This document shows, one piece after another, positions 26,194-34,973 of a stretch of DNA of 64,000 nucleotides. The stretch is from contig DATLIX010000133.1 in the NCBI GenBank assembly GCA_035539215.1, positions 1 through 64,000 of the forward strand, in the 5' to 3' direction. Each line of letters opens with the position of its first letter. The stretch's first letter is position 1. The notes below the pieces were generated by a model that was not told the DNA's origin, ran no database searches, and saw only the letters and a program-made list of their open reading frames with translations. Source of the DNA: Dongia_B sp035539215 (GTDB taxonomy: Bacteria > Pseudomonadota > Alphaproteobacteria > Dongiales > Dongiaceae). The translations under genes and the position numbers were made by a program.

Positions 26194-26270
26194 CATAAAC
26201 AAACATATTCGCTCCTTTTACAACTTTGCAACACAATTTTATGTTTGAAAATGTTTGAATAGTGTTTATG
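26194..26270. promoter_or_regulatory. Candidate DeoR operator region between divergent sugar operons
   Basis: An AT-rich stretch holds CATAAACAAACAT (26194-26206), two direct copies of ATGTTTGAA spaced 10 bp apart (26241-26249, 26251-26259) and GTGTTTATG (26262-26270). The two ends are inverted versions of one another. DeoR-family repressors often use such repeated TGTTT half-sites. A possible minus-strand promoter (TTGCAA 26226-26231, TATGTT 26202-26207, 18-nt spacer) overlaps them. Confidence 0.5.
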
Positions 26271-26348
26271 ATCGCAACAACCGTCCACACAACCAGCAAG
26301 CAACCTGTGGCAATGTTCGACAGCGTTATCAGGGGAGAGACTCGACGC

Positions 26349-27167
26349 ATGAGCGACGATTCGACAGTTGCTTCGGGAGACCAGCGGCGCCTGCCGGCGC
26401 GGCTGCGCCACAACCATCTGATCGAGACGGCACGCAAACGCGGCTTCGTTCACGTCGCCGATGTCGCTGCCGAGCTTGGCGTTTCGGAAATGACGATTCG
26501 CCGGGACCTCGTGGAATTGGAACGCGACGGTGCCCTCACCCGGACCCGCGGCGGCGCCGTCTTGGACGAAGACGCGCCGGCCCCGGTGATCGACAGTGAA
26601 GAGCCGGCTTTTGCCGCCCGGCTGCGCAACCGCCAGGAAGAGAAGCGCCGCATCGCCGCCGCCGCCGCCGAACTGGTCGACCGGCGCCTCAGCGTCGCAC
26701 TCGATGTCGGCACCACGACGCATCTTCTGGCCCAGGACCTCGCTGACCGCAGCAATGTCAAATTCTTCACTTCCAGCCTGCGCACGGCCTTATTGCTGGG
26801 CGAAGCCGGCCGCGAAGTCTATGTGCCGGCGGGACAGGTTCGCGGCGAGGAGATGTCGATCTGCGGAGCGGCCGCGCGCGAGGAATTCGAGCGCTACTGG
26901 TTCGATATCGTCTTTATCGGCGTCTCCGGCATCACCGCCGAGGGCATGTTCGATTATTCGCTGGAAGACAGCGAACTGAAGCGCGTCTATCTGCGCCGTT
27001 CGGCCCGCAAGGTGCTGCTTTGCGACAGTTCGAAATTCCACCACATGTCGCTGATCAAGATCGCCGATCTCAGCGATATCGACCTGCTGATCTCCGATGC
27101 CGCGCCGCCGGCCGATATCGCCGCGGCTCTTGTCGAAGCAGGCGTTGCCATCAAGATCGCCGGCTAG
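26349..27167 (+). CDS. DeoR/GlpR-family transcriptional regulator
   Basis: A 272-aa repressor. The winged helix (about 15-70) carries HVADVAAELGVSEMTIRRDL and the DeoR signature GALTRTRGGAV. The C-terminal sugar-phosphate sensor domain shows VALDVGTTTHLLAQDL and FIGVSGITAEGMFDY. It should repress the divergent transporter operon and its own operon until a phosphorylated sugar accumulates. The ATG at 26349 (MSDDSTV) follows a GGGGAGAG site; earlier in-frame starts lie within the operator-like region. Confidence 0.9.
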   Translation: MSDDSTVASGDQRRLPARLRHNHLIETARKRGFVHVADVAAELGVSEMTIRRDLVELERDGALTRTRGGAVLDEDAPAPVIDSEEPAFAARLRNRQEEKRRIAAAAAELVDRRLSVALDVGTTTHLLAQDLADRSNVKFFTSSLRTALLLGEAGREVYVPAGQVRGEEMSICGAAAREEFERYWFDIVFIGVSGITAEGMFDYSLEDSELKRVYLRRSARKVLLCDSSKFHHMSLIKIADLSDIDLLISDAAPPADIAAALVEAGVAIKIAG

Positions 27168-27223
27168 CCGACAGCTCTCTCAACCGACTTAACGACACAT
27201 CACTAGAAGCGTGAGGAACACAG

Positions 27224-28027
27224 ATGGTTTTCGATTTCTTTGGCGCCAAGAAGAAGGCGGTCATTTCCATGATCCATATCGGCGCCCTGCCGGGCAGCCC
27301 GCTTTATGACGCCGATGGCGGGGTCGACAAGCTGATCGAGGATGCCGCCCGCGATGCCGAGAAATTGCAGGCAGGCGGTGTCGATGCCGTGATGTTCGGC
27401 AACGAGAACGATCGCCCTTACGTGCTGGAAGCGCCGATTGAAGGCATCTCCGCCATGACGGCGATCGTCCAGGCGATCAAGCCCTCGCTGAAGATTCCCT
27501 TCGGCGTCAACTATCTCTGGGACCCCAAGGCCAGCATCGCCATCGCCACGGCGACCGGCGCCAAATTCGTGCGCGAGATCTTCACCGGCGTCTTCGCTTC
27601 CGACATGGGTGTCTGGGCGCCGGATTGCGCCGGTGCCGCGCGGCTGAAGCGGAACCTCGGCCGTCCCGACCTTAAGTGCCTGTTCAACATCAATGCCGAA
27701 TTCTCGCATTCTCTCGACAGCCGGCCGATCGAACTGCGCGCCAAGAGCGCCGTCTTCTCGTCGCTGGCGGATGCCATCCTGGTTTCAGGGCCTATCACTG
27801 GCCAGCCGGCCGATCAATCCGACCTGCGCAAGGTCTGCGAGACGATCCGCGACGTGCCGGTCTTCGCCAATACCGGCGTCAATATCGACAATGTCCGCGA
27901 CGTCCTCGCGGTGGCGTCCGGTGTCGTCATCGGCACGCATTTCAAGGTCGACGGCTATACCTGGAACCAGGTCGATGGCGAGCGGGTGAAGCGCTTCATG
28001 GACGTGGTGGAAAAGATCCGCAAATAA
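27224..28027 (+). CDS. BtpA/SgcQ family protein
   Basis: A 267-aa TIM-barrel-like protein of the BtpA/SgcQ family (PF03437). Conserved blocks include MIHIGALPGSPLY, GVDAVMFGNENDRPY, PFGVNYLWDP and VSGPITGQPAD. Members occur beside sugar kinases and phosphotransferase genes, but their reaction is not established. Here it lies between the DeoR regulator and an FGGY kinase, so a role as isomerase, aldolase or lyase on the imported sugar's phosphate is plausible but unproven. Confidence 0.85.
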   Translation: MVFDFFGAKKKAVISMIHIGALPGSPLYDADGGVDKLIEDAARDAEKLQAGGVDAVMFGNENDRPYVLEAPIEGISAMTAIVQAIKPSLKIPFGVNYLWDPKASIAIATATGAKFVREIFTGVFASDMGVWAPDCAGAARLKRNLGRPDLKCLFNINAEFSHSLDSRPIELRAKSAVFSSLADAILVSGPITGQPADQSDLRKVCETIRDVPVFANTGVNIDNVRDVLAVASGVVIGTHFKVDGYTWNQVDGERVKRFMDVVEKIRK

Positions 28028-28040
28028 TCGGAATCCCGCG

Positions 28041-29549
28041 ATGAGCTGCGTCATCGGCCTCGATATCGGCACCACCTCGACCATCGGGATTCTCGTCAAG
28101 TTGCCGGAGACGATCCTCGGGATCGTCTCCCGTCCGGTGACCTTGACCTCGCGCAACCCCGGCTGGGCCGAGGAAGATCCGACGCAATGGTGGCAGAACA
28201 GCTGCGCCATCATCCGCGAGCTGATCGCCGGTTCCGGCATTGCGCCGTCGGAGATCGCCGGAATCGGCGTCACCGGCATGCTGCCTGCCGTCGTACTGCT
28301 CGATGCCCACGGAGAATTGCTGCGCCCCAGCATCCAGCAAAGTGACGGCCGCTGCGCCGTCGAAGTCGAGGAGTTGCGTGCCGAGATCAATGAAGCAGCC
28401 TTCGTGAAACGCGCTGGCAACGGTGTCAACCAGCAGCTGGTCGCCAGCAAGCTGCGCTGGATCGAAAAGCACGAGCCCGACATCTTCCGCCGCATCGCCA
28501 CGGTTTTCGGCTCCTATGACTATATCAACTGGCGCCTGACCGGAGAGCGCCGCATCGAGCAGAACTGGGCGCTTGAAGCCGGCTTCGTCGATCTGGCAAA
28601 AGGCGAGCTTGCCGCCGATCTCATCGCCTATACCCATCTGCCGGCGCGGGTCATTCCGCCAAAGGCTGCATCGCATCAGATCATCGGCCACGTCAGTGCG
28701 GCAGCGGCGGCGGAAACGGGTCTCCCTGCCGGCCTGCCGGTGGTGGGGGGCGCGGCCGATCTGATCGCCTCCGCCCTCGCCGCCGGCGTGGTGTCGGACG
28801 GCCAGGTGCTGCTGAAATTCGGCGGCTCGGTCGACATCCTGGTTGCCACCGCCAAGGTGGCGCCGGACCCGCGTATGTTTCTCGATTACCATCTGGTGCC
28901 GGGCCTTTACATGCCGAACGGCTGCATGTCGACCGGTGGTTCAGGCCTCAATTGGCTGGCGGCGAATTTCGCCGGCGGCCAGCAGGTCGCCGCCGATGCC
29001 GCCGGATTGCGCCTGCATCAGTATCTCGACCGTCTGGCCGGGGCCATTCCCGCCGGCGCCGACGGCATCACCATCGTGCCCTATTTCCTCGGCGAGAAGA
29101 CGCCGATCCACGATCCGCTTGCACGTGGCACCATCACCGGGCTCAGCCTCAGCCATACGATCGGCCACCTCTGGCGCGCTTTGCTGGAAGCCTATGCCTA
29201 TGCCATCGCCCATCACATGGAAGTGCTGCGCGATATGGGACATACGCCGCTGCACTACCTCGCCTCCGATGGCGGTGCCGGCAGCAGGGTCTGGATGCAG
29301 ATCGTAGCCGACGTCCTGCAGGCACCGGTCCAGCTCTTACAGGGCCATCCGGGCTCTTGCCTGGGTGCCGCCTGGACCGCCGCCATCGGCACCGGCCTCA
29401 CTCATGATTGGTTCGGCACGGACCGCTTCGTCCAGAAGGGCGATCTCATCCAGCCGAATCCGGCGCATGCCGATATCTATCGCGAAGGCTATCGGACTTT
29501 CGAGCAGGTCTATCTCAACCTCAAGCCTTTACAGCGACCAGTTCCATGA
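28041..29549 (+). CDS. FGGY-family carbohydrate kinase
   Basis: A 502-aa sugar kinase. The N-terminal phosphate-1 motif is GLDIGTTSTIGI, NPGWAEEDPTQWW is the xylulokinase-like segment, GGAADLIASALAAG is the phosphate-2 region, and ASDGGAGSRVWMQIVADVL is the adenosine-binding C-terminal block. The sugar (a pentulose or similar polyol derivative) cannot be named from sequence. Its stop overlaps the HAD gene (ATGA). Confidence 0.88.
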   Translation: MSCVIGLDIGTTSTIGILVKLPETILGIVSRPVTLTSRNPGWAEEDPTQWWQNSCAIIRELIAGSGIAPSEIAGIGVTGMLPAVVLLDAHGELLRPSIQQSDGRCAVEVEELRAEINEAAFVKRAGNGVNQQLVASKLRWIEKHEPDIFRRIATVFGSYDYINWRLTGERRIEQNWALEAGFVDLAKGELAADLIAYTHLPARVIPPKAASHQIIGHVSAAAAAETGLPAGLPVVGGAADLIASALAAGVVSDGQVLLKFGGSVDILVATAKVAPDPRMFLDYHLVPGLYMPNGCMSTGGSGLNWLAANFAGGQQVAADAAGLRLHQYLDRLAGAIPAGADGITIVPYFLGEKTPIHDPLARGTITGLSLSHTIGHLWRALLEAYAYAIAHHMEVLRDMGHTPLHYLASDGGAGSRVWMQIVADVLQAPVQLLQGHPGSCLGAAWTAAIGTGLTHDWFGTDRFVQKGDLIQPNPAHADIYREGYRTFEQVYLNLKPLQRPVP

Positions 29550-30175
29550 AATTCAAAGCAGTCGCCTGGGATATCGACGGCACGCTGGTCGACAGCGAAC
29601 CCCTGCACCATCAAGCCCTGCTCGCTGCCAGCCTGCATTTCGGCTGCGACCTCTCGGACCTGCCGGATCAGGCTTTTCGCGGCGTCCATATGCATGATGT
29701 CTGGGATATTTTGCGCCCGCGCCTGCCGCAGGACCTCGACGAGGTCAGCTGGCTGCGGGGGATCGATGCGCATTACGTGGCCAACACGCAGCATTTGCGC
29801 CCCATCGCCGATGCCGTGGCGGCGGTGAAGCAACTGGCCGCGCGGGGGATTCCGCAGGTCTGTGTTTCCAATTCCGACCGGTCCGTGGTCGACGCCAATC
29901 TGGCGGCGCTGGGGATCGTCGGCGACATTGCCTTCTCCATCAGCCTTGATGATGTAGAGAATGGCAAACCCGATCCGGAACCTTATCTGACGGCCTGCAC
30001 GCGTCTGGGACTGGCACCCGCCGCTGTCGTGGCGATCGAGGACAGTCGCTCCGGTGCCCTTTCGGCACGACGCGCCGGCCTGACGATTGTCGGCTATGCC
30101 GCCACCGGCGGCGGTTTCGAAGATGTCGACTACGTCATCTCCGATTTCAGCGGCTTCATGGCACTGATAGCTTAG
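29546..30175 (+). CDS. HAD-superfamily phosphatase/phosphomutase (IA, beta-PGM-like)
   Basis: A 209-aa HAD hydrolase with all four motifs: WDIDGTLVDSE (Asp9 nucleophile, Asp11), CVSNSDRS, the Lys in NGKPDPEPY, and AIEDSRSGALSA. The cap is the helical C1 type between motifs I and II. Its coupling to the kinase suggests that it dephosphorylates or isomerises a sugar phosphate of this pathway. The ATG at 29546 overlaps the kinase stop. Confidence 0.87.
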   Translation: MKFKAVAWDIDGTLVDSEPLHHQALLAASLHFGCDLSDLPDQAFRGVHMHDVWDILRPRLPQDLDEVSWLRGIDAHYVANTQHLRPIADAVAAVKQLAARGIPQVCVSNSDRSVVDANLAALGIVGDIAFSISLDDVENGKPDPEPYLTACTRLGLAPAAVVAIEDSRSGALSARRAGLTIVGYAATGGGFEDVDYVISDFSGFMALIA

Positions 30176-30217
30176 AAAATCCGAAGCCAGGCTGTTGATG
30201 GAACGGTTGCGCCCGCG

Positions 30218-31042
30218 CTACCCATGCCGTGCCACTGGTCTGCCGCCGGACACTTCGCCGGCACCGCTCTGTGCGCTGACAAAGTCGAAAATCCTCATCG
30301 CAAGCTCGAGCGGCTTCTCCGCGTTGGGGATATGCGCCGCACCCGCAATTTCAACCAACTGCGCGCCGGCGATCGCCCCGGCCAAAGCGCGCGCGCTGGC
30401 TGGTGGCGTGGCCAGATCCTCGCTGCCGACGATCACCAGGGTGGGCAGACGCAGAGTCTGGGTCTGCCGCGTGAGATCCGCCGCAGCAAGCGCTTCGCAG
30501 GCGGCGGCGTAGCCTTCCGGTGCGGTCTGCAGCAGCATCTGCCGCAGGATCCCCGTCGCGGGTGCTTGCACATACGCCGCCGTGACCCAGCGAGCGATGA
30601 CGGCGTCAACAATGACGTCGATGCCCTGTGCCCGCACCAACGCCGCCCGGTCGCGCCAGCCGCTCGCCGGCGGCAGCGCAAGGGCGGTATCGCACAGGGT
30701 CAGCGACTTCACCCGGGAGCGACATTGATGGGCGATCTGCTGGGCAATGACGCCACCGATCGAAAGACCCGCAAGATGGAAGTCGCCGATACCCAAGGTA
30801 TCGAGCAGGCCGATCATATCCGAAGCCATCTGCTCGATCGAATAGGGGCCGGGCGTCACCTCGGTTTCACCATGGCCGCGCAGATCCGGGCGGATCACCC
30901 GAAACCGGGTCGCCAGCATATCTGCCTGTCCATCCCAGACATGCAGATTGGTGCCAAGCGAATGCAGCAGCAACAAGGCCGGTGCCTCCTCCGGGCCGTC
31001 GATCCGCAGATGAAGTGAAATATCATTGATCCGAACGAACAT
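30218..31042 (-). CDS. pcaD: 3-oxoadipate enol-lactonase
   Basis: A 274-aa alpha/beta hydrolase that opens beta-ketoadipate enol-lactone to 3-oxoadipate, the last ring-derived step of the catechol branch (also called CatD). The oxyanion region is LLLLHSLGTNLHVWD, the nucleophile Ser94 is in GLSIGG, and the catalytic His is in EIAGAAHIPNAEKP. It is the last gene of the cat-ben operon. The ATG at 31042 lies 10 nt after benD and begins FVRINDISLHLRIDG, typical of PcaD. Confidence 0.88.
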   Translation of the reverse strand: MFVRINDISLHLRIDGPEEAPALLLLHSLGTNLHVWDGQADMLATRFRVIRPDLRGHGETEVTPGPYSIEQMASDMIGLLDTLGIGDFHLAGLSIGGVIAQQIAHQCRSRVKSLTLCDTALALPPASGWRDRAALVRAQGIDVIVDAVIARWVTAAYVQAPATGILRQMLLQTAPEGYAAACEALAAADLTRQTQTLRLPTLVIVGSEDLATPPASARALAGAIAGAQLVEIAGAAHIPNAEKPLELAMRIFDFVSAQSGAGEVSGGRPVARHG

Positions 31043-31052
31043 CACGGCCCCC

Positions 31053-31838
31053 TCAGCCCAGATCGCCGCCGGCAACGGGCAGGACCGTGCCGGTAATATA
31101 GGATGCTTGATCCGAGGCAAGAAACAGGATGGCTCCGACCTGTTCTTCCAATGTGCCATATCTTTTCATCAGGCTGGACGCGACCGTCTGGTCGACAATC
31201 GCCTGATACCAGATCGCCTCCTGGTCGCCCAGCTTATTGGGATTGCGCGGAATGCGCCGCGCCGGCGCTTCCGTGCCGCCCGGCGCCACGGCGTTGACCC
31301 GGATGCCATTACCGGCCTGTTCGAAGGCCAGGCTGGCCGTGATCGCATTGACCCCGCCTTTCGCCGCGGCATAGGGAACCCGATGAATGCCGCGCGTCGC
31401 CACCGAGGAAATATTGACGATGGCGCCCCGCCCGCGGGCGATCATGCCCGGCAAGGCTGCCCGGCAGCACCACAAGGTGGGAAACAACGAGCGGCGGATT
31501 TCCGCCTCGATCTCGTCTTCGGCATACTGATCATAAGGCTTGGCCCAGATCGTGCCCCCGACATTGTTGATCAGGATGTCGATATGGCCGAAGCGTGCAA
31601 TCCCCGCATCCACCGCCGCTAGGCAGCCGTCATATCGCTCGAGATCGGCCAATACCGAGATCACCGAACCGCCGCCCGTGACGATCTCCTGTTCAACCTC
31701 GCGCACGATCTCCGCGCGGTCGACCAGCACCAACCGGCCGCCCTCGGCCGCAATGGCAATGGCTGCCGCCCGGCCGATACCCTGGGCGGCACCCGTTACC
31801 ATGACGACTTTGTCGGTGAAGCGATCCCGATTCATCAC
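31053..31838 (-). CDS. benD: Benzoate cis-diol dehydrogenase (BenD)
   Basis: A 261-aa SDR that oxidises 1,6-dihydroxycyclohexa-2,4-diene-1-carboxylate to catechol with loss of CO2. TGAAQGIG (15-22), NISSV with Ser144/145, and Tyr156/Lys160 (PYAAAKGG) are present. The C-terminal MKRYGTLEEQVGAILFLAS and ASYITGTVLPVAGGD are BenD/XylL hallmarks. It overlaps benC by 4 nt. Confidence 0.92.
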   Translation of the reverse strand: MMNRDRFTDKVVMVTGAAQGIGRAAAIAIAAEGGRLVLVDRAEIVREVEQEIVTGGGSVISVLADLERYDGCLAAVDAGIARFGHIDILINNVGGTIWAKPYDQYAEDEIEAEIRRSLFPTLWCCRAALPGMIARGRGAIVNISSVATRGIHRVPYAAAKGGVNAITASLAFEQAGNGIRVNAVAPGGTEAPARRIPRNPNKLGDQEAIWYQAIVDQTVASSLMKRYGTLEEQVGAILFLASDQASYITGTVLPVAGGDLG

Positions 31839-32875
31839 GCCGCCGCTCCGGTCGCCTGATTGCCGGCTTCACCGCTTGCCGAAAAGCGTTCGAAATGGAA
31901 ATTTGCCGGCGTGATATTGCGGTCGCGCAGATGATTGCGCACGGCGTCCACCATCGGCGGCGGCCCGCAGAGATAGACATCGACATCACCTTCATTGAGA
32001 TGCTTTTCGCTGATATACTTCGTGACGTAACCTTTCAGCGGAAAGGCACTCCCCTCATCGGCGACACAGATGGTGAATGTAAAATTCGGCAGTTCCCGTG
32101 CATAAGCCTCGAGCGCCTCGACAGCGACCAGATCCATGTCCCGCGTAACACCGTAAATGAGATGAATGGGTTGGTCGCTGCCCGTCACCGCGATGGTACC
32201 CAGCATGGCGAGAAAAGGCGCCAATCCCGTACCGCCGGCAAGCATCAGGACCGGTCTCTTGATGTCCCGCAGATAGAAGCTGCCGAGCGGACCCTTGAGT
32301 TGGATCAGATCGCCGGGTTTCGCCCTCTCCCGCAGATAGGAACTCATCAGTCCGTTCGGCACGTCACGTACCAGAAAGCTTGCTTCCGCCGCGCCAACCG
32401 GCGAACTGAAGGAATAGGCGCGCGATTGCGCACTGCCGGGCACCGTCAGCTTGACATACTGCCCCGGTAGAAAGGCGAATGCATCGGGATTCTCCAGCCG
32501 CACGGCGAAGGCGATGGTGGTCGGCGAGAGTTTCTCCACCTTGACAATCTCCGCCTCACTGCTGCTTTCGCGCAGCTTGCAGGCGGTCGAGGCGGCATTG
32601 ATCCGCACCACGCAATCGCTGTCCGGCCGCATCTGGCAGGCAAGGACATACCCTGTCGCCGCTTCCTCTACCGACAACGCGTCCTCGATATAATCGCCCA
32701 TATGATAGCGGCCGGATTCGCAGAGGGCCTTGCAGGTACCGCAGGCCCCGTCGCGACAGTCGAGTGGAATATTGACGCCCAGGCGGTATGCGGCATCGGC
32801 AACCACTTCGTCCGAACCGCAATCGATGAAACGGGTCACGCCGTCTTCGAAGGTCAAGGCGATCTTATGGGTCAT
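31835..32875 (-). CDS. benC: Benzoate 1,2-dioxygenase reductase component
   Basis: A 346-aa reductase that passes electrons from NADH to the BenAB oxygenase. The N-terminal plant-type 2Fe-2S domain has Cys40, Cys45, Cys48 and Cys80 (LDCRDGACGTCKALC, VLACQ). The FAD domain shows SRAYSFSSP, and the NAD domain shows LMLAGGTGLAPFLAML and YLCGPPPMVDA. The domain order matches BenC/XylZ. Confidence 0.95.
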   Translation of the reverse strand: MTHKIALTFEDGVTRFIDCGSDEVVADAAYRLGVNIPLDCRDGACGTCKALCESGRYHMGDYIEDALSVEEAATGYVLACQMRPDSDCVVRINAASTACKLRESSSEAEIVKVEKLSPTTIAFAVRLENPDAFAFLPGQYVKLTVPGSAQSRAYSFSSPVGAAEASFLVRDVPNGLMSSYLRERAKPGDLIQLKGPLGSFYLRDIKRPVLMLAGGTGLAPFLAMLGTIAVTGSDQPIHLIYGVTRDMDLVAVEALEAYARELPNFTFTICVADEGSAFPLKGYVTKYISEKHLNEGDVDVYLCGPPPMVDAVRNHLRDRNITPANFHFERFSASGEAGNQATGAAA

Positions 32876-32927
32876 GACAAACCTTTATGAGAGCTTCGGC
32901 GAAGACGCAGCATGGAATGCCGTGCCG

Positions 32928-33419
32928 TCAAATGTGATAAATATCGATCACCTGGTGGATATAATCGTTCTTCAGCACGACCTTCTTCGCGGCAATGCGG
33001 GGCTGCGGGCCGCTGATATCCAAGGTGTAGAATGAGGTTCCGAAGTACTGATCCGTGGTCTTGTAGCGGAAGCTGAGCGTGTGCCAGTTGAAGCGCAGGC
33101 GGCACAGGCCGTCCTGCTGCTCGAGGACTTCGACATTGGCGATGTTATGGGCGGTGCGTGGTTCCGGCAGGCTGGTGGCGCTCGACCTCTCTGTCTTGAT
33201 GCGGAAGATGCGGTCCTCCAAACCCTGGCGGCTGTCGTAATAGATCAGCGAGATTTCCGTCGCCGGATTGTCAGTCAGCCTTCCATCATCGTCCCAGGAA
33301 GGCATCCAGAATTCCGCCTCGGGTGTGTATAGCGACAGCCAGCTGTCCCACTCCTTGTCATCCAGGTAGCGCGCTTCCTGATAGAGAAAGGTCTGGATGG
33401 CTTCAGTCGACATCATCAT
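32928..33419 (-). CDS. benB: Benzoate 1,2-dioxygenase beta subunit
   Basis: A 163-aa small subunit of the ring-hydroxylating dioxygenase. FLYQEARYLDDKEWDSWLSLY and EFWMPSWDDDG are typical of BenB/XylY. Three consecutive ATG codons occur at the start; the first (33419) has GAGGA 8 nt upstream and gives the usual length. It supports the hexameric oxygenase structure with BenA. Confidence 0.93.
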   Translation of the reverse strand: MMMSTEAIQTFLYQEARYLDDKEWDSWLSLYTPEAEFWMPSWDDDGRLTDNPATEISLIYYDSRQGLEDRIFRIKTERSSATSLPEPRTAHNIANVEVLEQQDGLCRLRFNWHTLSFRYKTTDQYFGTSFYTLDISGPQPRIAAKKVVLKNDYIHQVIDIYHI

Positions 33420-33517
33420 CGGTCTAGTCCTCGGTAGACGAATAGAGGCCGGTTTGCCGCCACCGAACCAGATCAGTTGCGCGGCACCGGAAGGTCTGCG
33501 TGCCAGGTGGTTGATCG

Positions 33518-34864
33518 TCAACCGCTGACGGCGCGCTTGAGCGCGTCCTTCCAATAGCGGTGCTGGATTACGAACAAGCCTTCGTCTTCAGTCTTCGGGC
33601 CGCTCAAGAGCGGCTTCAGGCCGATCGCCGCAGCGCCTTCATCGGCACCTTCGATCCAATGCACCGCACCGCGGCTGAGATCGTTCCAGTTGGCGCCGCG
33701 CGCCATATAGCCGAGCTGGCAGGCACGGAATTCTTCGAGATCGTCCGGCGTCGCCATGCCGCTGGCATTGAAGAAATCTTCATACTGCCGAATGCGGTGG
33801 GTACGCGCTGCCGCGCTCTCGCCTTTCGGCGCCATGCAATAGATCGTCACCTCCGTCTTATCGACCGAGATCGGACGATAGGTACGGATCTGCGAGCTGA
33901 ACTGATCCATCAGGTAGACATTCGGATAGAGACAGAGATTGCGCGAGCGCTCAATCATCCAGTCCGCCCGGGCCTCGCCGAATTTCGCGACCAGTTCGGC
34001 ACGCTTCTCGAAGAGCGGCCGATCCTGCGGATTCGCCCAGCGTGACCACAGCAGCAGATGACCGTTCTCGAAGGAATAGAAGCCTCCGCCCTGCTTTGCC
34101 CATTTCGATGCATCCATCGCCTGGATGCGGTCGGCGCCGGCTGCGGCGGCCTTCCGTTGATTGGTGGTCGCAGCATAATTCCAATGGACGGAACTGACGT
34201 GGTAGCCATCGGCGCCATTCTCGGTTTGCAGCTTCCAATTGCCGTCATAGATATAGGAGGAACTGCCGCGCAAGACCTCGACACCTTCCGGCGACTGATC
34301 GACGATCATGTCGATCACTTTGGCCGCTTCGCCGAGATGCTCTTGCAGGCTCCGCACGTCGGAATTGAGGCTGCCGAAGAGGAAGCCGCGATAGCTCTCG
34401 AAGCGCGGCACCCTCGTGAGATCGTGCGACCCCGCCTTGTTGAATTGCTCCGGATAGCCGGCGCCTTCCGGGTCCTTGGTCTTCAGAAGCTTCCCGGTAT
34501 TGCTGAAAGTCCAGCCGTGGAACGGGCAGGTATAGGTGCTTTTGTTGCCGCGCTTGTGACGGCAAATCATCGCCCCGCGATGCGAGCAGGCATTGAGGAA
34601 CGCGCCCAGCGTGCCAGTACGGTCGCGGGCGATGACGATCGGCTGCCGGCCGATGAAGGTCGTAAAGAAGTCGTTATTGTTGGGAATCTGGCTTTCATGC
34701 GCCAGATAGACCCAGTTGCCCTCCCATATATGCCGCATTTCCAGCTCGAAAAGTTCAGCATCGGTGAAAATGTCGCGCCGGCAACGATATGCACCGGTCG
34801 CGTCGTCTTCGACCACGGCGTTTTCAAGACGATCCAGGACAGGACCTGCAACTGAGATCGACAT
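33518..34864 (-). CDS. benA: Benzoate 1,2-dioxygenase alpha subunit
   Basis: A 448-aa catalytic subunit. The Rieske cluster ligands are Cys93-x-His95 (CSHRG) and Cys113-x2-His116 (CPFHGW). The mononuclear iron site has His222 and His227 with the bridging Asp219 in ENGADGYHVSSVHW. The sequence is typical of BenA/XylX, which convert benzoate to its cis-1,2-diol. The ATG at 34864 has GGGAG 7 nt upstream. Confidence 0.95.
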   Translation of the reverse strand: MSISVAGPVLDRLENAVVEDDATGAYRCRRDIFTDAELFELEMRHIWEGNWVYLAHESQIPNNNDFFTTFIGRQPIVIARDRTGTLGAFLNACSHRGAMICRHKRGNKSTYTCPFHGWTFSNTGKLLKTKDPEGAGYPEQFNKAGSHDLTRVPRFESYRGFLFGSLNSDVRSLQEHLGEAAKVIDMIVDQSPEGVEVLRGSSSYIYDGNWKLQTENGADGYHVSSVHWNYAATTNQRKAAAAGADRIQAMDASKWAKQGGGFYSFENGHLLLWSRWANPQDRPLFEKRAELVAKFGEARADWMIERSRNLCLYPNVYLMDQFSSQIRTYRPISVDKTEVTIYCMAPKGESAAARTHRIRQYEDFFNASGMATPDDLEEFRACQLGYMARGANWNDLSRGAVHWIEGADEGAAAIGLKPLLSGPKTEDEGLFVIQHRYWKDALKRAVSG

Positions 34865-34940
34865 CGTGTTCTCCCGCAAAAAGTTGCGATAACGGCGCCT
34901 TGAGACGCTCTTCATTTGGGGACGGCATCTGGAGCGCGCG

Positions 34941-34959
34941 GGCGGCGCCGCGCGCCGCC
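34941..34959. other. GC-rich hairpin between catA and benA
   Basis: GGCGGCGC (34941-34948) pairs perfectly with GCGCCGCC (34952-34959) around a 3-nt loop, 15 nt after the catA stop. There is no U-tract. It may be a processing or stability element that sets different mRNA levels for the cat and ben parts of the operon. Confidence 0.5.
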
Positions 34960-34973
34960 TCCTCAGGCCGGCA

